Shown in pieces: positions 18,613 to 27,120 of a stretch of DNA of 64,000 bases. The stretch's first letter is position 1. Every line of letters starts with the position of its first letter. The DNA comes from Symmachiella dynata (GTDB lineage: Bacteria; Planctomycetota; Planctomycetia; Planctomycetales; Planctomycetaceae). The notes under the pieces were generated by a model that was given only the letters and a program-made list of their open reading frames with translations, searched no databases and was not told where the DNA came from. The position numbers were made by a program, and so were the translations under genes. The stretch covers positions 7,368,001-7,432,000 of the forward strand of contig NZ_CP036276.1 in the NCBI RefSeq assembly GCF_007747995.1, written 5' to 3'.

Positions 18613-20316
18613 ATGAAGAAATTTGCTTGCATTTCATTGTTGGTGGTAGCACTGGCAAGCTGCGGATGGACCGCCGGAAATTGGTTCTCCACAGCCACGG
18701 GGCAAGAGGCAGTCGCCAAACGACCGACACCCAAGTTACCGACCGATCAACCGCAACTCTTCGAAGGCATGGGCTCGCATCGTCGCACGATCACGACCAA
18801 ATCGCCCGAAGCCCAAAAATATTTCAACCAAGCGCTCACGTGGATGTATGCCTTCAACCACGACGAGGCCATCCGCTCGTTTCGGCGTGCTGCGGAATTG
18901 GATGACCAGTGCGCGATGGCGTGGTGGGGGATCGCCTTTTGCGAAGGGCCGAACTACAACGACGAAATCATGACCGAAGAGCGTTCCGCCGCCGCTTGGG
19001 ACGCACTACAACAGGCACAGGCCCGCATCGAAAACACGACTCCCGTCGAGCGCGCACTCATCGAGGCACTCGGCCACCGTTACGCCAAACCGTGGCCGGA
19101 AGATCGATCCGGGTTGGAACAGGCGTATGCCGATGCGATGGCCAAGGTCTGGGAAACCTATCCCGACGACGCTGATGTCGGCACGCTTTATGCCGAAGCA
19201 TTGATGGTTCAAAAACCGTGGCAGTTATATGCACTCGATCAAACACCGGCCGAAGGGACCGACAAGATCATCGCCACGCTTGAACGTGTGATGGAAATAG
19301 AACCCGACCATCCTGGTGCCAATCACTATTATATTCACGCCGTCGAGCCGAGCAAAAATCCTTACCGCGCGCTCCCCGCTGCCAAGCGGCTTAGTGATCT
19401 CGTCCCTGCCAGCGGACATCTGTTGCACATGCCGTCGCACATTCATGTGAAGACCGGATTTTGGGACGAAGCGATCGTGCAAAATCAAAAGGCGCTCCGC
19501 TCCGACACCAAATACCGCGCACGCTCCGCAAACCATGCGATGCAACACACCTACATGGTGCACAACGCCCACATGCTGGCCTTCACCTCGATGATGACCG
19601 GCCGCGAAAAACAGGCGCTGGCCGCTGCCCGGGCGACGTGGGACAATGTTCCCCCGGAAGTGCTAGAAGCAGTCGGCCCGATCATCGATTTGTGGATGTG
19701 TTCGGTGTATGACGTGCAAAAACGATTCGGCCGCTGGGACGCGATTCTGGCCGAGCCGCCACCGCCGGAATATCTTCCTCTCACCACAGCCATCTGGCGG
19801 GCGCATCGCGCGGTCGCCTACGCAGCCAAAAAAGATTTCCCCGCCGCTGCCCGCGAACAGGCCGAGTTCCGCAAAGCCAAAGCGGCAATTCCTGCAGAGC
19901 ACATGGCATTCGGCGATCCGGCACACACGATTCTGGAAGTCAGTGAATACTTCATTGCCGCCGAAATCTCGCTGCAACAAGGGGACTGGAAAACATCGGC
20001 CGAACTTCTCGAACAAGCGGCAGTCGTCGAGGATCGATTGAACTACGGCGAACCACCCCAATGGCTGCAGCCGGTTCGTCACACGCTGGGAGCGGTCTAC
20101 CTGTCCGACAAACGATATGCCGATGCCGAACGCGTCTACCGCGAAGACCTAGCCAAATGGCCCCGCAACGGTTGGTCGCTGTACGGCCTCAGCCGTGCGC
20201 TGGAGCTGCAAGGCAAAACCGAAGAAGCCAACGGCTACCGACAACTCTACCGCGGCGTCTGGGCCCAGGCCGATGAACCGCTCGGAACGAGTTGCAAATG
20301 TATTCCCAAGCTCTGA
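18613..20316 (+). CDS. TPR-containing lipoprotein or secreted protein
   Basis: 567-aa protein with a signal peptide (MKKFACISLLVVALASCGW; LASC is a plausible lipobox). The segment YFNQALTWMYAFNHDEAIRSFRRAAELD is a tetratricopeptide repeat, and further helical repeats run to the C-terminus (for example YADAERVYREDLAKWPRNGWSLYGL). A His/Tyr-rich central part (PGANHYYIHAVEPS, HLLHMPSHIHVKTG) is typical of a planctomycete and proteobacterial family with this TPR architecture. AAGGG eight bases before ATG 18613 decides the start. Function unknown, probably protein-protein contacts in the periplasm. Confidence 0.87.
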   Translation: MKKFACISLLVVALASCGWTAGNWFSTATGQEAVAKRPTPKLPTDQPQLFEGMGSHRRTITTKSPEAQKYFNQALTWMYAFNHDEAIRSFRRAAELDDQCAMAWWGIAFCEGPNYNDEIMTEERSAAAWDALQQAQARIENTTPVERALIEALGHRYAKPWPEDRSGLEQAYADAMAKVWETYPDDADVGTLYAEALMVQKPWQLYALDQTPAEGTDKIIATLERVMEIEPDHPGANHYYIHAVEPSKNPYRALPAAKRLSDLVPASGHLLHMPSHIHVKTGFWDEAIVQNQKALRSDTKYRARSANHAMQHTYMVHNAHMLAFTSMMTGREKQALAAARATWDNVPPEVLEAVGPIIDLWMCSVYDVQKRFGRWDAILAEPPPPEYLPLTTAIWRAHRAVAYAAKKDFPAAAREQAEFRKAKAAIPAEHMAFGDPAHTILEVSEYFIAAEISLQQGDWKTSAELLEQAAVVEDRLNYGEPPQWLQPVRHTLGAVYLSDKRYADAERVYREDLAKWPRNGWSLYGLSRALELQGKTEEANGYRQLYRGVWAQADEPLGTSCKCIPKL

Positions 20317-20323
20317 ACAATCC

Positions 20324-20400
20324 GTAGGTCATGCTGTGCATGACAGTGCTCTAGAAAATGTAAATCCATCACGATTCGTCATGCACAGCATGACCTACTA
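20324..20400. repeat. Paired palindromic repeat, GTAGGTCATGC type
   Basis: GTAGGTCATGCTGTGCATGAC at the left and its complement at the right (20379-20399) enclose about 35 bp. Each arm is itself partly palindromic (GTCATGC/GCATGAC). The outer GTAGGTCA.GC matches the repeat at 22911-23002, so both belong to one dispersed family. Confidence 0.85.
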
Positions 20401-20435
20401 CTAAATATCGACCGGCTCAGCGCCAACCCTACGAT

Positions 20436-20534
20436 CTGGGTGGCTGGGGACGGACAAAGTCCGCCCCCAGTTTAAAAGGCGGAAGGATGTCAAACGACCT
20501 GGGGGCGAGCGAATGCTCGTCCCTAGCCACCCAG
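20436..20534. repeat. Inverted repeat between the TPR gene and dapF
   Basis: CTGGGTGGCTGGGGACG (20436-20452) pairs with CGTCCCTAGCCACCCAG (20518-20534) at 16 of 17 positions, with further partial pairing inside (GTCCGCCCCCAG, CTGGGGGCGAGC). It lies between convergent genes and has no T-run, so it is more likely a dispersed repeat than a terminator. Confidence 0.75.
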
Positions 20535-20577
20535 AGTCTGACATTTATTGTTAACCAATGGCGTAAGCCGCCAAGCG

Positions 20578-21414
20578 TTACGCCACGGGCCACTTGCCGT
20601 GAAAGACTTCAACCGCTTCGCCCGTCATGAAGACCTCGTCGGTCTCGGACCATTCCAGCTCTAAATCGCCACCCAACAGATGGCACAACACGCGCCGTTC
20701 CGTGAGGCCGGCCAAAACGCCCGCCAACAATGACGCGCACGCTCCGGTGCCGCAAGCTTGGGTTTCTCCCGATCCGCGTTCCCAGACGCGCATGTTGATT
20801 TCGCTCGGCGAAACGACCTGGATAAATTCAGCGTTCACGCGATTGGGGAACGCCGGGTGGTTCTCGATGTCCGGTCCGACGCCGTGGACCCATTCGTCGC
20901 TCAGTTCATCGATGAACGTAATACAGTGCGGATTGCCCATCGACACACAGGTGACCATCAAGTCGCGACCGGCGACGTGCAACGGAACGTTCACCGGCGG
21001 ATCACCGGCAAGCGTGGTGGGGATCTCGCTGCTTTTGAGAATCGGACGGCCCATATTCACGCGGACGCGATTTGCGATGCCACCACTGACCTCCAACTTC
21101 AAATCCAAGACCCCGTTGCCGGTCTCGATCTTCAGATTTTCTTGGGCGCAAATGCCGTGGTCGTAGACGTACTTGGCGACACAGCGGATGCCGTTGCCGC
21201 ACATTTCCGATTCGCTGCCATCGGCATTGAACATCCGCATGCGGGCATCGGCTTGCTCCGACGGGCAAATTAGGATCAAACCATCGGCGCCGATTCCCTT
21301 GTGCCGATCACTCATGGCGATCGCCGTGGCAGCAATATCAGCCGGCGGCTGCTCGTCAAAACAATTCACGTAGACGTAGTCATTCCCCGCCCCGTGCATC
21401 TTAGTAAATCGCAT
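20578..21414 (-). CDS. dapF: Diaminopimelate epimerase
   Basis: Cofactor-free epimerase converting LL- to meso-diaminopimelate for peptidoglycan and lysine. The 278 residues are standard. Both catalytic cysteines are present, in [13 protein letters not shown] and in [14 protein letters not shown], along with the substrate motif [12 protein letters not shown]. The start ATG 21414 lies only about 24 bp from the left end of the IS110 element, so its promoter must now lie within or be read through the insertion. With dapL in this window it completes the aminotransferase variant of the pathway. Confidence 0.97.
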   Translation of the reverse strand: MRFTKMHGAGNDYVYVNCFDEQPPADIAATAIAMSDRHKGIGADGLILICPSEQADARMRMFNADGSESEMCGNGIRCVAKYVYDHGICAQENLKIETGNGVLDLKLEVSGGIANRVRVNMGRPILKSSEIPTTLAGDPPVNVPLHVAGRDLMVTCVSMGNPHCITFIDELSDEWVHGVGPDIENHPAFPNRVNAEFIQVVSPSEINMRVWERGSGETQACGTGACASLLAGVLAGLTERRVLCHLLGGDLELEWSETDEVFMTGEAVEVFHGKWPVA

Positions 21415-21452
21415 AATCTCGTCGCTTCAATCAGTCGTAGATGGGGATGAAA

Positions 21453-21519
21453 GCTCGTTGCTGTGATACAACCAAGTTTGATTTCACGCAACAATTTGGT
21501 CCTATCAGGAGCAACGAGC
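21453..21519 (+). promoter_or_regulatory. Hairpin covering the transposase leader
   Basis: GCTCGTTGCT (21453-21462) and AGCAACGAGC (21510-21519) can form a perfect 10-bp stem, with an inner CCAAGTTTG/CAATTTGG pairing. The right arm ends at the base before the ATG and overlaps the ribosome binding site AGGAG. Transcripts reading in from outside would hide the start, a device known from other insertion sequences. Confidence 0.6.
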
Positions 21520-22533
21520 ATGTCCAGTTTATCGTTTTTTGTCGGACTCGACTACCACCAGTCGTTCATTCAGGTCTGCGTGTTGGATCGCGAGGGCAAT
21601 GTGTTGGCTAACCTCAAATCGCCGAACAGTGCGGAGCATGTCGCCTTACTGGTGCGCGGGGTGGTTCCCAAATCCGCACGGGTCTTCGTCGCCCTCGAAG
21701 CTTGTACCGGAGCAGCCAACTTTGCTGAAGAATTGGTCCGCCACACGGGTTGGTCCGTCGATCTGGCCCATGCCGGCTACGTCGCCAAACTCAAACAAAG
21801 CCCCGACAAAACCGATTTCAGCGACGCGCGTTTGTTGGCAGACCTGGAACGTGTGGGGTACCTTCCGCGGGTCTGGATGCCACCGGAGTCGTTGCGGGAT
21901 CTGCGGAGGCTGGTGCGGTATCGTCAACAGTTGGCCGCCGCGCGGCGAAACGTCAAGTTGCGGATCACGGCTCTGCTTCGCGAGGAACGTATCGTCGCAG
22001 AGCAACGCCGCTGGACCAAAGCGTGGCAGCACTGGCTGGCCGGGCTAGACGAAATCTCGCCTCAGATGCGGTGGGTGATGGACCAGCATCTAGAGGCGCT
22101 GCAGCGATTGGAACGGGAGATCCGCGCAGCCGAAGCACGTCTCTGCGCGGCGACCTGCGATGATGCGATCGTCCAAAAACTGTTGGAGATCAAAGGTGTG
22201 GGCTTGGTGACGGCTGTGACGTTGCGTGCGGAAATCGGCCGGTTCGACCGCTTTCGTACGGGGAAACAGTTGGCTCGTTTTTGCGGCATGACTCCGCGAA
22301 ATGCCTCCAGCGGAAACCGCCAGGCGGACGCCGGTTTGATCAAGGCGGGGAATCCGGAATTGCGGCGTGTGATCATCGAGACCGCCCATCGCCTGGGCCG
22401 TTACGACCTGCGTCTGTCGAAGATGAACACGCGTTTGCGTCGACGCGGCAAGCCGGGCAGCGTGGTGGCGGCGGCGATCGGCAACCGTTGGATGCGTTGG
22501 TTGTACCATCAAATGAAAACCATTTCCGTTTAA
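21520..22533 (+). CDS. IS110-family transposase (DEDD recombinase)
   Basis: 337-aa transposase. The N-terminal RuvC-like DEDD domain begins FVGLDYHQSFIQVCVLDREGN with the first Asp, and the second acidic cluster lies in KTDFSDARLLADL. The C-terminal transposase-20 domain has LLEIKGVGLVTAVTLRAEIG and FCGMTPRNASSGNRQADAG, where the SSG region contains the likely serine nucleophile. ATG 21520 has AGGAG eight bases upstream. The gene looks intact. Enzymes of this family act with an element-encoded guide RNA; see the adjacent 3' region. Confidence 0.95.
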   Translation: MSSLSFFVGLDYHQSFIQVCVLDREGNVLANLKSPNSAEHVALLVRGVVPKSARVFVALEACTGAANFAEELVRHTGWSVDLAHAGYVAKLKQSPDKTDFSDARLLADLERVGYLPRVWMPPESLRDLRRLVRYRQQLAAARRNVKLRITALLREERIVAEQRRWTKAWQHWLAGLDEISPQMRWVMDQHLEALQRLEREIRAAEARLCAATCDDAIVQKLLEIKGVGLVTAVTLRAEIGRFDRFRTGKQLARFCGMTPRNASSGNRQADAGLIKAGNPELRRVIIETAHRLGRYDLRLSKMNTRLRRRGKPGSVVAAAIGNRWMRWLYHQMKTISV

Positions 22534-22910
22534 GAAAGCGTTCGCCATGTCCAGACCTCAACTCCAGCTCAACAAACGAGGGTCGCCACGCCCGCCACGC
22601 CGTCCTCTCGACCTCCTGGTTGTGCAGGCCGAGACGACGGCGAGACGAACGAGGCTCATCGAACGTATAATGAAAAAGTGAATGCAAGTGACGATTGTTG
22701 ATGATGATTGCTAACCCGTGCTGATGCTGACTTGCTCGAGCCTGACCTGGGCCGGCGGCCGCCGTGTCGCTACGCTCGTCCTGTAGATGGGGCTGTCACA
22801 TCACCTCGAAGCCACCCACTTGGGCTGGGAGAATTCCCTTGCTCGGATAGAAGAATGGGGACGCACGTCATCACAGCATCGCCACTTGACAAGCAACGAA
22901 CTTTCATAGA
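22534..22910 (+). ncRNA. Candidate guide (bridge/seek) RNA region of the IS110 element
   Basis: The 377-bp 3' end of the element has no credible gene. It contains GAGCCTGACCT (22738-22748), the exact complement of the target-repeat arm AGGTCAGGCTC; the arm actually hit matches over nine bases. It also carries GTAGATGGGG (22783-22792), identical to the left element-target junction, and ATAGAAGAATGGGG (22847-22860), one inserted base away from the predicted circular junction ATAGAAGATGGGG. GC-rich hairpins (GCCGTC/GACGGC, GGCCGGCGGCC) occur between. These are the sort of guide segments expected of IS110/IS1111 RNAs; exact ends are not known. Confidence 0.55.
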
Positions 22911-23002
22911 AGGTCAGGCAGCCGCCTGACGCAATTGTGGGTAGTCGTTCCGATGTGTGGGACGCGTTTGGGTTGTGCCGTCAGGCGGGAGCCTGACCTA
23001 CG
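22911..23002. repeat. Paired palindromic repeat interrupted by the IS110 element
   Basis: AGGTCAGGCAGCCGCCTGAC (22911-22930) and GTCAGGCGGGAGCCTGACCT (22980-22999) face each other. The right arm continues ACG; the matching CGT of the left arm is on the far side of the insertion sequence at 21436-21438. Same family as the repeat at 20324-20400. Confidence 0.85.
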
Positions 23003-23008
23003 GTCTTG

Positions 23009-24028
23009 TTACGTTTGGGTGTCGTTTAGACCGCGGAAGATGGCTCGCCGTAGCGGGTTGTCCCGGGGGGTGAATTCTTCCCCCTCTTCGGGTGGCAATT
23101 CCAAGGCGGTCGCCATCATATGATACTTGGCATCGATGTCATCCGCATAGTGCACCAGCAGCGATTCCGGCGTGTGCGGCGCGATCGGCGAACCCCATTC
23201 GGGCAGGTTTTGATGCGCGATGATAATGTGTTCCAACCGCAGTAATGTTTCAGCATCCAGTTCATCAATGGCACTGGCGTATTCCCGCACGATATCGCGG
23301 CCCAACAAAATATGCCCGACCAAACGTCCCTCGGCAGTATAGGCGAATCCTTGCGGTTGGGATTCCAACTCGCGGAGCTTGCCGATGTCATGCAAAATCC
23401 CACCGGCGACGACCAGCGACTTGGAGAGCGGCGGCTCGGTCTCGGGATAGTAGGCAAGATATTTGTCCGCCAAAAACAGACAGGTCCGCGTGACGGAGAG
23501 GACGTGTTCTAAAAACCCGCCGCGAAAGGCGTGGTGATTGCGAACAGCAGCGGCTGAGTCTTTGACCTGTGCTTCATTGTCCATTAAGAGATTCACAACG
23601 AGTTGCTTAAGCGGTGCGTCGGTGATGTGCTCGTCTACAATTTCCAGCAATTCGGCAAACATCTCCTGCGGATCGAATCGCGTTGTGACGAAAAAATCAG
23701 CAGGATCAAAACCGTCGTCGGCATCGTCGTCGGTGACTTCGCGGATTTGCAACAGATCAATTTGCGGGCCGTATTGGTTTTCTTCGTAGCGGCAGCGGAT
23801 CTTATAAAAACCACCCGCCTGCCAAGACGACTCGCAATCAGCGAACCAGCGCGTGTCGTTCCAAATCATGGCGGTCGCCTTGCGCGCCGCATCACGAAAG
23901 CTAACACGGAAATAAGGCTTGCCGTCTCGCGTTTTGGCGCGATCCTTGGCGGCCAGCACGACAAAACAATCCGCCTGTTGGCCCGGTTCGGCGTCGCTGA
24001 GCGGTGTGATCGGTGGTGGGTCTGACAT
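23009..24028 (-). CDS. OB-fold/HD-domain 3'-5' exoribonuclease, YhaM-like
   Basis: 339-aa protein with an N-terminal OB-type nucleic-acid-binding domain (FVVLAAKDRAKTRDGKPYFRVSF, TAMIWND) and a C-terminal HD metal-dependent phosphohydrolase domain: FLEHVLSVTRTC, GGILHDIGKLREL and VHYADDIDAKYHMM. This order is that of YhaM, which shortens RNA and single-stranded DNA ends. ATG 24028 is preceded by GAGGG about ten bases upstream; a TTG at 24073 is less likely. It reads toward dapF, from which the IS110 element and palindromic repeat now separate it. Confidence 0.88.
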   Translation of the reverse strand: MSDPPPITPLSDAEPGQQADCFVVLAAKDRAKTRDGKPYFRVSFRDAARKATAMIWNDTRWFADCESSWQAGGFYKIRCRYEENQYGPQIDLLQIREVTDDDADDGFDPADFFVTTRFDPQEMFAELLEIVDEHITDAPLKQLVVNLLMDNEAQVKDSAAAVRNHHAFRGGFLEHVLSVTRTCLFLADKYLAYYPETEPPLSKSLVVAGGILHDIGKLRELESQPQGFAYTAEGRLVGHILLGRDIVREYASAIDELDAETLLRLEHIIIAHQNLPEWGSPIAPHTPESLLVHYADDIDAKYHMMATALELPPEEGEEFTPRDNPLRRAIFRGLNDTQT

Positions 24029-24371
24029 GGAAACGGTCCCTCGCGCGGGGGAATTCGAGATCGTTTTCGACAATGCAGCGGATCGTTTACTTTACCCACG
24101 GTCAACAGGTCATGCAAATTTAGAAAAGTCCTGTTGGGAAGACAGGGCATTATCCACATGGGTTCACAGCAAGGTTATTCGCCGCAACCTCCTTCCACAC
24201 AAGACATTACAGAGACGCACCAGCTGTGATTTCCCCGCAAGATTATGCTCGGCTTTTTCCGTTCGCCGGACATTGCTATAATGAATCGCAGCACCAAACG
24301 CGTTGGATGGTGTGTCCATTCGGTCGTGATCGATTGTTGAAAATCGAAATCAAAACGGAGCCTACAGAGTC
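24029..24371. other. Divergent promoter region
   Basis: About 340 bp between the YhaM-like gene and the Fe-S carrier gene. The one clear signal is the extended -10 promoter at 24274; nothing else stands out. Confidence 0.5.
24274..24282 (+). promoter_or_regulatory. Extended -10 promoter for the Fe-S carrier gene
   Basis: TGCTATAAT is a perfect extended -10 (TGnTATAAT) element 90 bp before the start codon. The -35 position, 17 bp upstream, reads TTTTTC and is weak, as is common with an extended -10. It predicts a sigma-70-type promoter with an untranslated leader of about 80 nt. Confidence 0.6.
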
Positions 24372-24704
24372 ATGTCAGTCATCATTAGCGAAAAAGCCGC
24401 CAGTGAAATCCAGCGGGTCATTTCCGATCAAAAACACCCGGACAACACGGTTTTACGAATCGGTGTCGCCGGCGGCGGGTGTAGCGGATATCAGTACAGC
24501 TTGGGATTCGACACGAATTCTGACGCTGCCAAAGACCACATTACCGAACAACACGGTGTAACTGTTGCCGTCGACAAACGGAGCGACTTGTTCCTTGATG
24601 GCACCACGGTCGACTTCTATGAAGGCCTGGACAAACGCGGATTTACGTTCGACAACCCCAACGCCGTTAAGAGTTGCGGTTGCGGAAGCAGCTTCTCCGC
24701 CTAA
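24372..24704 (+). CDS. A-type iron-sulfur carrier protein (IscA/ErpA family)
   Basis: 110-aa carrier that hands Fe-S clusters to target enzymes. The three conserved cysteines are present: one in [15 protein letters not shown] and two in the C-terminal [10 protein letters not shown]. Length and fold pattern (FDNPNAV) are typical. No other isc or suf gene is near, so which subgroup (IscA, SufA, ErpA) it belongs to cannot be told. A strong terminator follows. Confidence 0.94.
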   Translation: MSVIISEKAASEIQRVISDQKHPDNTVLRIGVAGGGCSGYQYSLGFDTNSDAAKDHITEQHGVTVAVDKRSDLFLDGTTVDFYEGLDKRGFTFDNPNAVKSCGCGSSFSA

Positions 24705-24764
24705 GCGGACTAGACAGCTGAACGATCCGGGCAGTGAAACGCATCTGCCAGCGAAGTGAATACA

Positions 24765-24808
24765 ACAGGCCGCGCGACATGATGCTTGTCGCTGCGGCCT
24801 GTTTTTTT
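24765..24808 (+). terminator. Rho-independent terminator after the Fe-S carrier gene
   Basis: ACAGGCCGCGCGACA and TGTCGCTGCGGCCTGT form a nearly perfect stem of about 15 bp around ATGATGCT, then run into seven T residues. The T-run overlaps the end of the convergent hflX stop codon at 24807. Confidence 0.92.
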
Positions 24809-26177
24809 ATTGCGCGGTGAATTCGTTTTCTTCAATCGCGATCGGCTCGTCAATCGAAAAACCATTCGCGTCGGCAGGCGGGGCGTATCCATTGAGCAGG
24901 GCGACATTCGTATCGTCCCCTTCGACACCGTGCAAAAACCGACGTGGGATACGGCAACTGACCGTCACACGTGATTCTTGAGAATAGTCGGTTTCGGTGA
25001 CATCGGCATGGGCTGCGAGATAGGCCAGTAGCCGTCCGTTGCCGACATAGGTTTCGACTTCCGCATCGAGATACCCGTCTCCCAATCGCTCGGCGACCCG
25101 TTCCGCTAACGCCGCCAGGCCGGTTCCCTCGGCCGCGCTGACGGAGATTGCCTCCGGATGCGCCAACCGCAGAACATCGTACACCGACCGGTCGTGGATG
25201 GCGTCGATCTTATTGAGAACGAGGATCGCTTCCGAGCCATCAACGCCGATTTCCTTGAGAACTTCGTTGACGGTGGCGATGTGTTGTTCGGCATCGACGT
25301 GGGTGCCATCCACAACGTGCAATAACAAATCGGCGTTGCGGACCTCTTCCAATGTCGATTTGAACGAGGCGACCAGATTGTGCGGTAAATCGCGGATGAA
25401 TCCGACGGTATCGCTGAGCAGCACGTCCCCGCAATGCGGTACGTTCCACCGCCGCGTCCGCGTATCGAGCGTGGCAAACAGTTGATCGGCGACCAGCACG
25501 CCCGCACCGGTCACGGTGTTCATCAGCGTGCTTTTTCCGGCGTTGGTGTAGCCCACCAGTGAGACGGTCATCTGATCATCCCGTGCGGAGACCATGCGTG
25601 CCCGGCGTTTTTCGACGACTTTCAGCTTGCGCTTCAATTCCGAAACCCGTTTGTCGATCAACCGGCGGTCGGTTTCGAGTTGCTGTTCACCCGGCCCCTT
25701 GCTACCAATCCCCCCTTCGATCCGCGACAAGTGAGTCCACATCCGCTTCAGTCGGGTCCGCTGATACAGCAATTGCGCCAACTCGACTTGCAGTTTGGCT
25801 TCGTAGGTCCGCGCGTGCGTATTGAAGATGTCGAGAATCAGTTCGCTACGATCCACGATGACCACATCAAGCGCGGATTCCAGATTGCGTCCCTGCGCCG
25901 GGGTGAGATTGTTGTCGAAGATCACCAACTCGGCATCTTGCATTTTGACGAGCATTTCCAGCTCCTCAACTTTGCCTTTGCCGAGATAGGTCTTCAGGTC
26001 GGGACGCTTGCGATGCTGCGTCAGCGTGCCCACGACCTCGACACCTGCGGTTTTCACCAACCCCTTCAGCTCGTCCAGTGGATGAAGTTCGCTCGCTTCT
26101 TGCTCGGGAAGCACCACGGCGACCAGCACCGCTCGCCGTTGCTGGACGCTCAATTCCTCGCGTTTAGGATCTGCCAA
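24807..26177 (-). CDS. hflX: GTPase HflX
   Basis: 456-aa ribosome-associated GTPase that splits stalled or heat-damaged ribosomes. The N-terminal HflX domain (VVLPEQEASELHPLDELKGLVKTAG ... LVIFDNNLTPAQGRNLE) is followed by a basic helical hairpin with GGIGSKGPGE and the G domain: G1 GYTNAGKSTLMN, G3 DTVGFIRDLP and G4 NKID. A C-terminal domain of about 80 residues completes the family length. It ends in the terminator of the convergent Fe-S carrier gene. Confidence 0.96.
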   Translation of the reverse strand: MADPKREELSVQQRRAVLVAVVLPEQEASELHPLDELKGLVKTAGVEVVGTLTQHRKRPDLKTYLGKGKVEELEMLVKMQDAELVIFDNNLTPAQGRNLESALDVVIVDRSELILDIFNTHARTYEAKLQVELAQLLYQRTRLKRMWTHLSRIEGGIGSKGPGEQQLETDRRLIDKRVSELKRKLKVVEKRRARMVSARDDQMTVSLVGYTNAGKSTLMNTVTGAGVLVADQLFATLDTRTRRWNVPHCGDVLLSDTVGFIRDLPHNLVASFKSTLEEVRNADLLLHVVDGTHVDAEQHIATVNEVLKEIGVDGSEAILVLNKIDAIHDRSVYDVLRLAHPEAISVSAAEGTGLAALAERVAERLGDGYLDAEVETYVGNGRLLAYLAAHADVTETDYSQESRVTVSCRIPRRFLHGVEGDDTNVALLNGYAPPADANGFSIDEPIAIEENEFTAQ

Positions 26178-27120
26178 GTGAAGTTGCCGCCTTTCAATTT
26201 GAAATACGTGGTCAAGATTCGTCGCTGACGAGAATCCATTTCAAAACCTGATTGCATTTGTTTCGCAAATTGGCACTCCCGTGACAGCGGGACGCGTCAG
26301 AAGGTTTCGAATTGTCTTGCAGTGGTATTTTAGGTCGCCGCCTGTGTGCAATCAAGAAGGGAATCTTCTCTTCACTGTCAGGACACCTGCTGCGCGAAGT
26401 GGTTCGCCGCGCAGAATCAAGCGGTGACTGAGAGAAAATTCGGCGAGGGCAGCCAGAATTGCAGGCCAATCGGAGAGTGAGTGGCCACAAAGAAAGGCGA
26501 GAGGCCGAAAGGAGGCGGGGGGTCCTTTCGGCCTGTGGGGGACGTGATCGGGGGGTGTGATGTGGGGTGTGATAAGCCCGACTCCTCGGGCTGGTGTGAC
26601 AATAATTTGCCGATTTTTCATTTTCCGAGCTGAGCTGTTACGGTTTTTAAACGACATTGTTCGCCGGGGCGGACAAACGTCGGTGATCAAGGGATGATCG
26701 GGCCTAGCGTAACGGCCTGCACTCGTTAACTCTCTCCACCGCTCAAAATGATAGAAACCAGCTTATAGACTCTGTGTGAACACTTGAGAGTGTTTCCCGT
26801 CGTGTTCTGAAGGGGACTAATGCAGTTGCCGTGCCGGTTTGCCGAGAACATTCCTGGCAGCTGCGTTTGAGATATTTGGAGATCGGACCAGGACAGCACT
26901 TACGTCAATTCATTTTTTTTGAATCGCTTTCTCAAGTTGTGTTGCCAGCGACAATCCATGTAAGAATTTCACCGCGATGGTAAATTTCTCCCTGCCCGAT
27001 GATGACTCTCTGGGGTGAAAATCGGGAACTTGGGTGGTGCGAAGGCATCGAACGGGAAATAATAGAAGTGAGGCCTGTTCAGAGGGCATAATGGACGTTG
27101 TAAATTGAGAGGGGCGTGAG
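26178..27120. other. Long intergenic region upstream of the PAS kinase
   Basis: Over 900 bp between divergent genes. It has a dispersed inverted repeat at 26237-26314 and a G-rich tract near 26510-26570. Short open frames are present but have no ribosome binding site or recognisable domain. The kinase promoter should lie here; I cannot point to it. Confidence 0.45.
26237..26314. repeat. Dispersed 78-bp inverted repeat, copy 1
   Basis: Left arm TTTCAAAACCTGATTGCATT and right arm GACGCGTCAGAAGGTTTCGAA pair over their ends (TTCAAAACCT against AGGTTTCGAA, nine of ten). The arms and spacing match those of a second copy at 35723-35800, so this is a repeated element rather than a chance hairpin. 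Confidence 0.65.

Larger units (their letters stand above)
21439..22910 (+). mobile_element. IS110-family insertion sequence, complete
   Basis: A transposase gene is flanked by a 16-nt subterminal inverted repeat matching at 15 positions: ATGAAAGCTCGTTGCT (21447-21462) and AGCAACGAACTTTCAT (22892-22907). Removing the 1,472-bp element at a shared AG dinucleotide (21439-21440 and 22911-22912) rejoins CGT with AGGTCAGGC and restores a perfect 12-nt arm matching the other arm of a paired palindrome (GCCTGACCTACG at 22991-23002). This defines the ends well. A short 5' flank and a 377-bp 3' non-coding flank resemble the IS1111 subgroup. Confidence 0.85.

Noticed and set aside
26352-26690. 112-aa minus-strand frame in the long gap before the PAS kinase
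   Set aside because: No start signal, no domain and a low-complexity Pro/Arg make-up.
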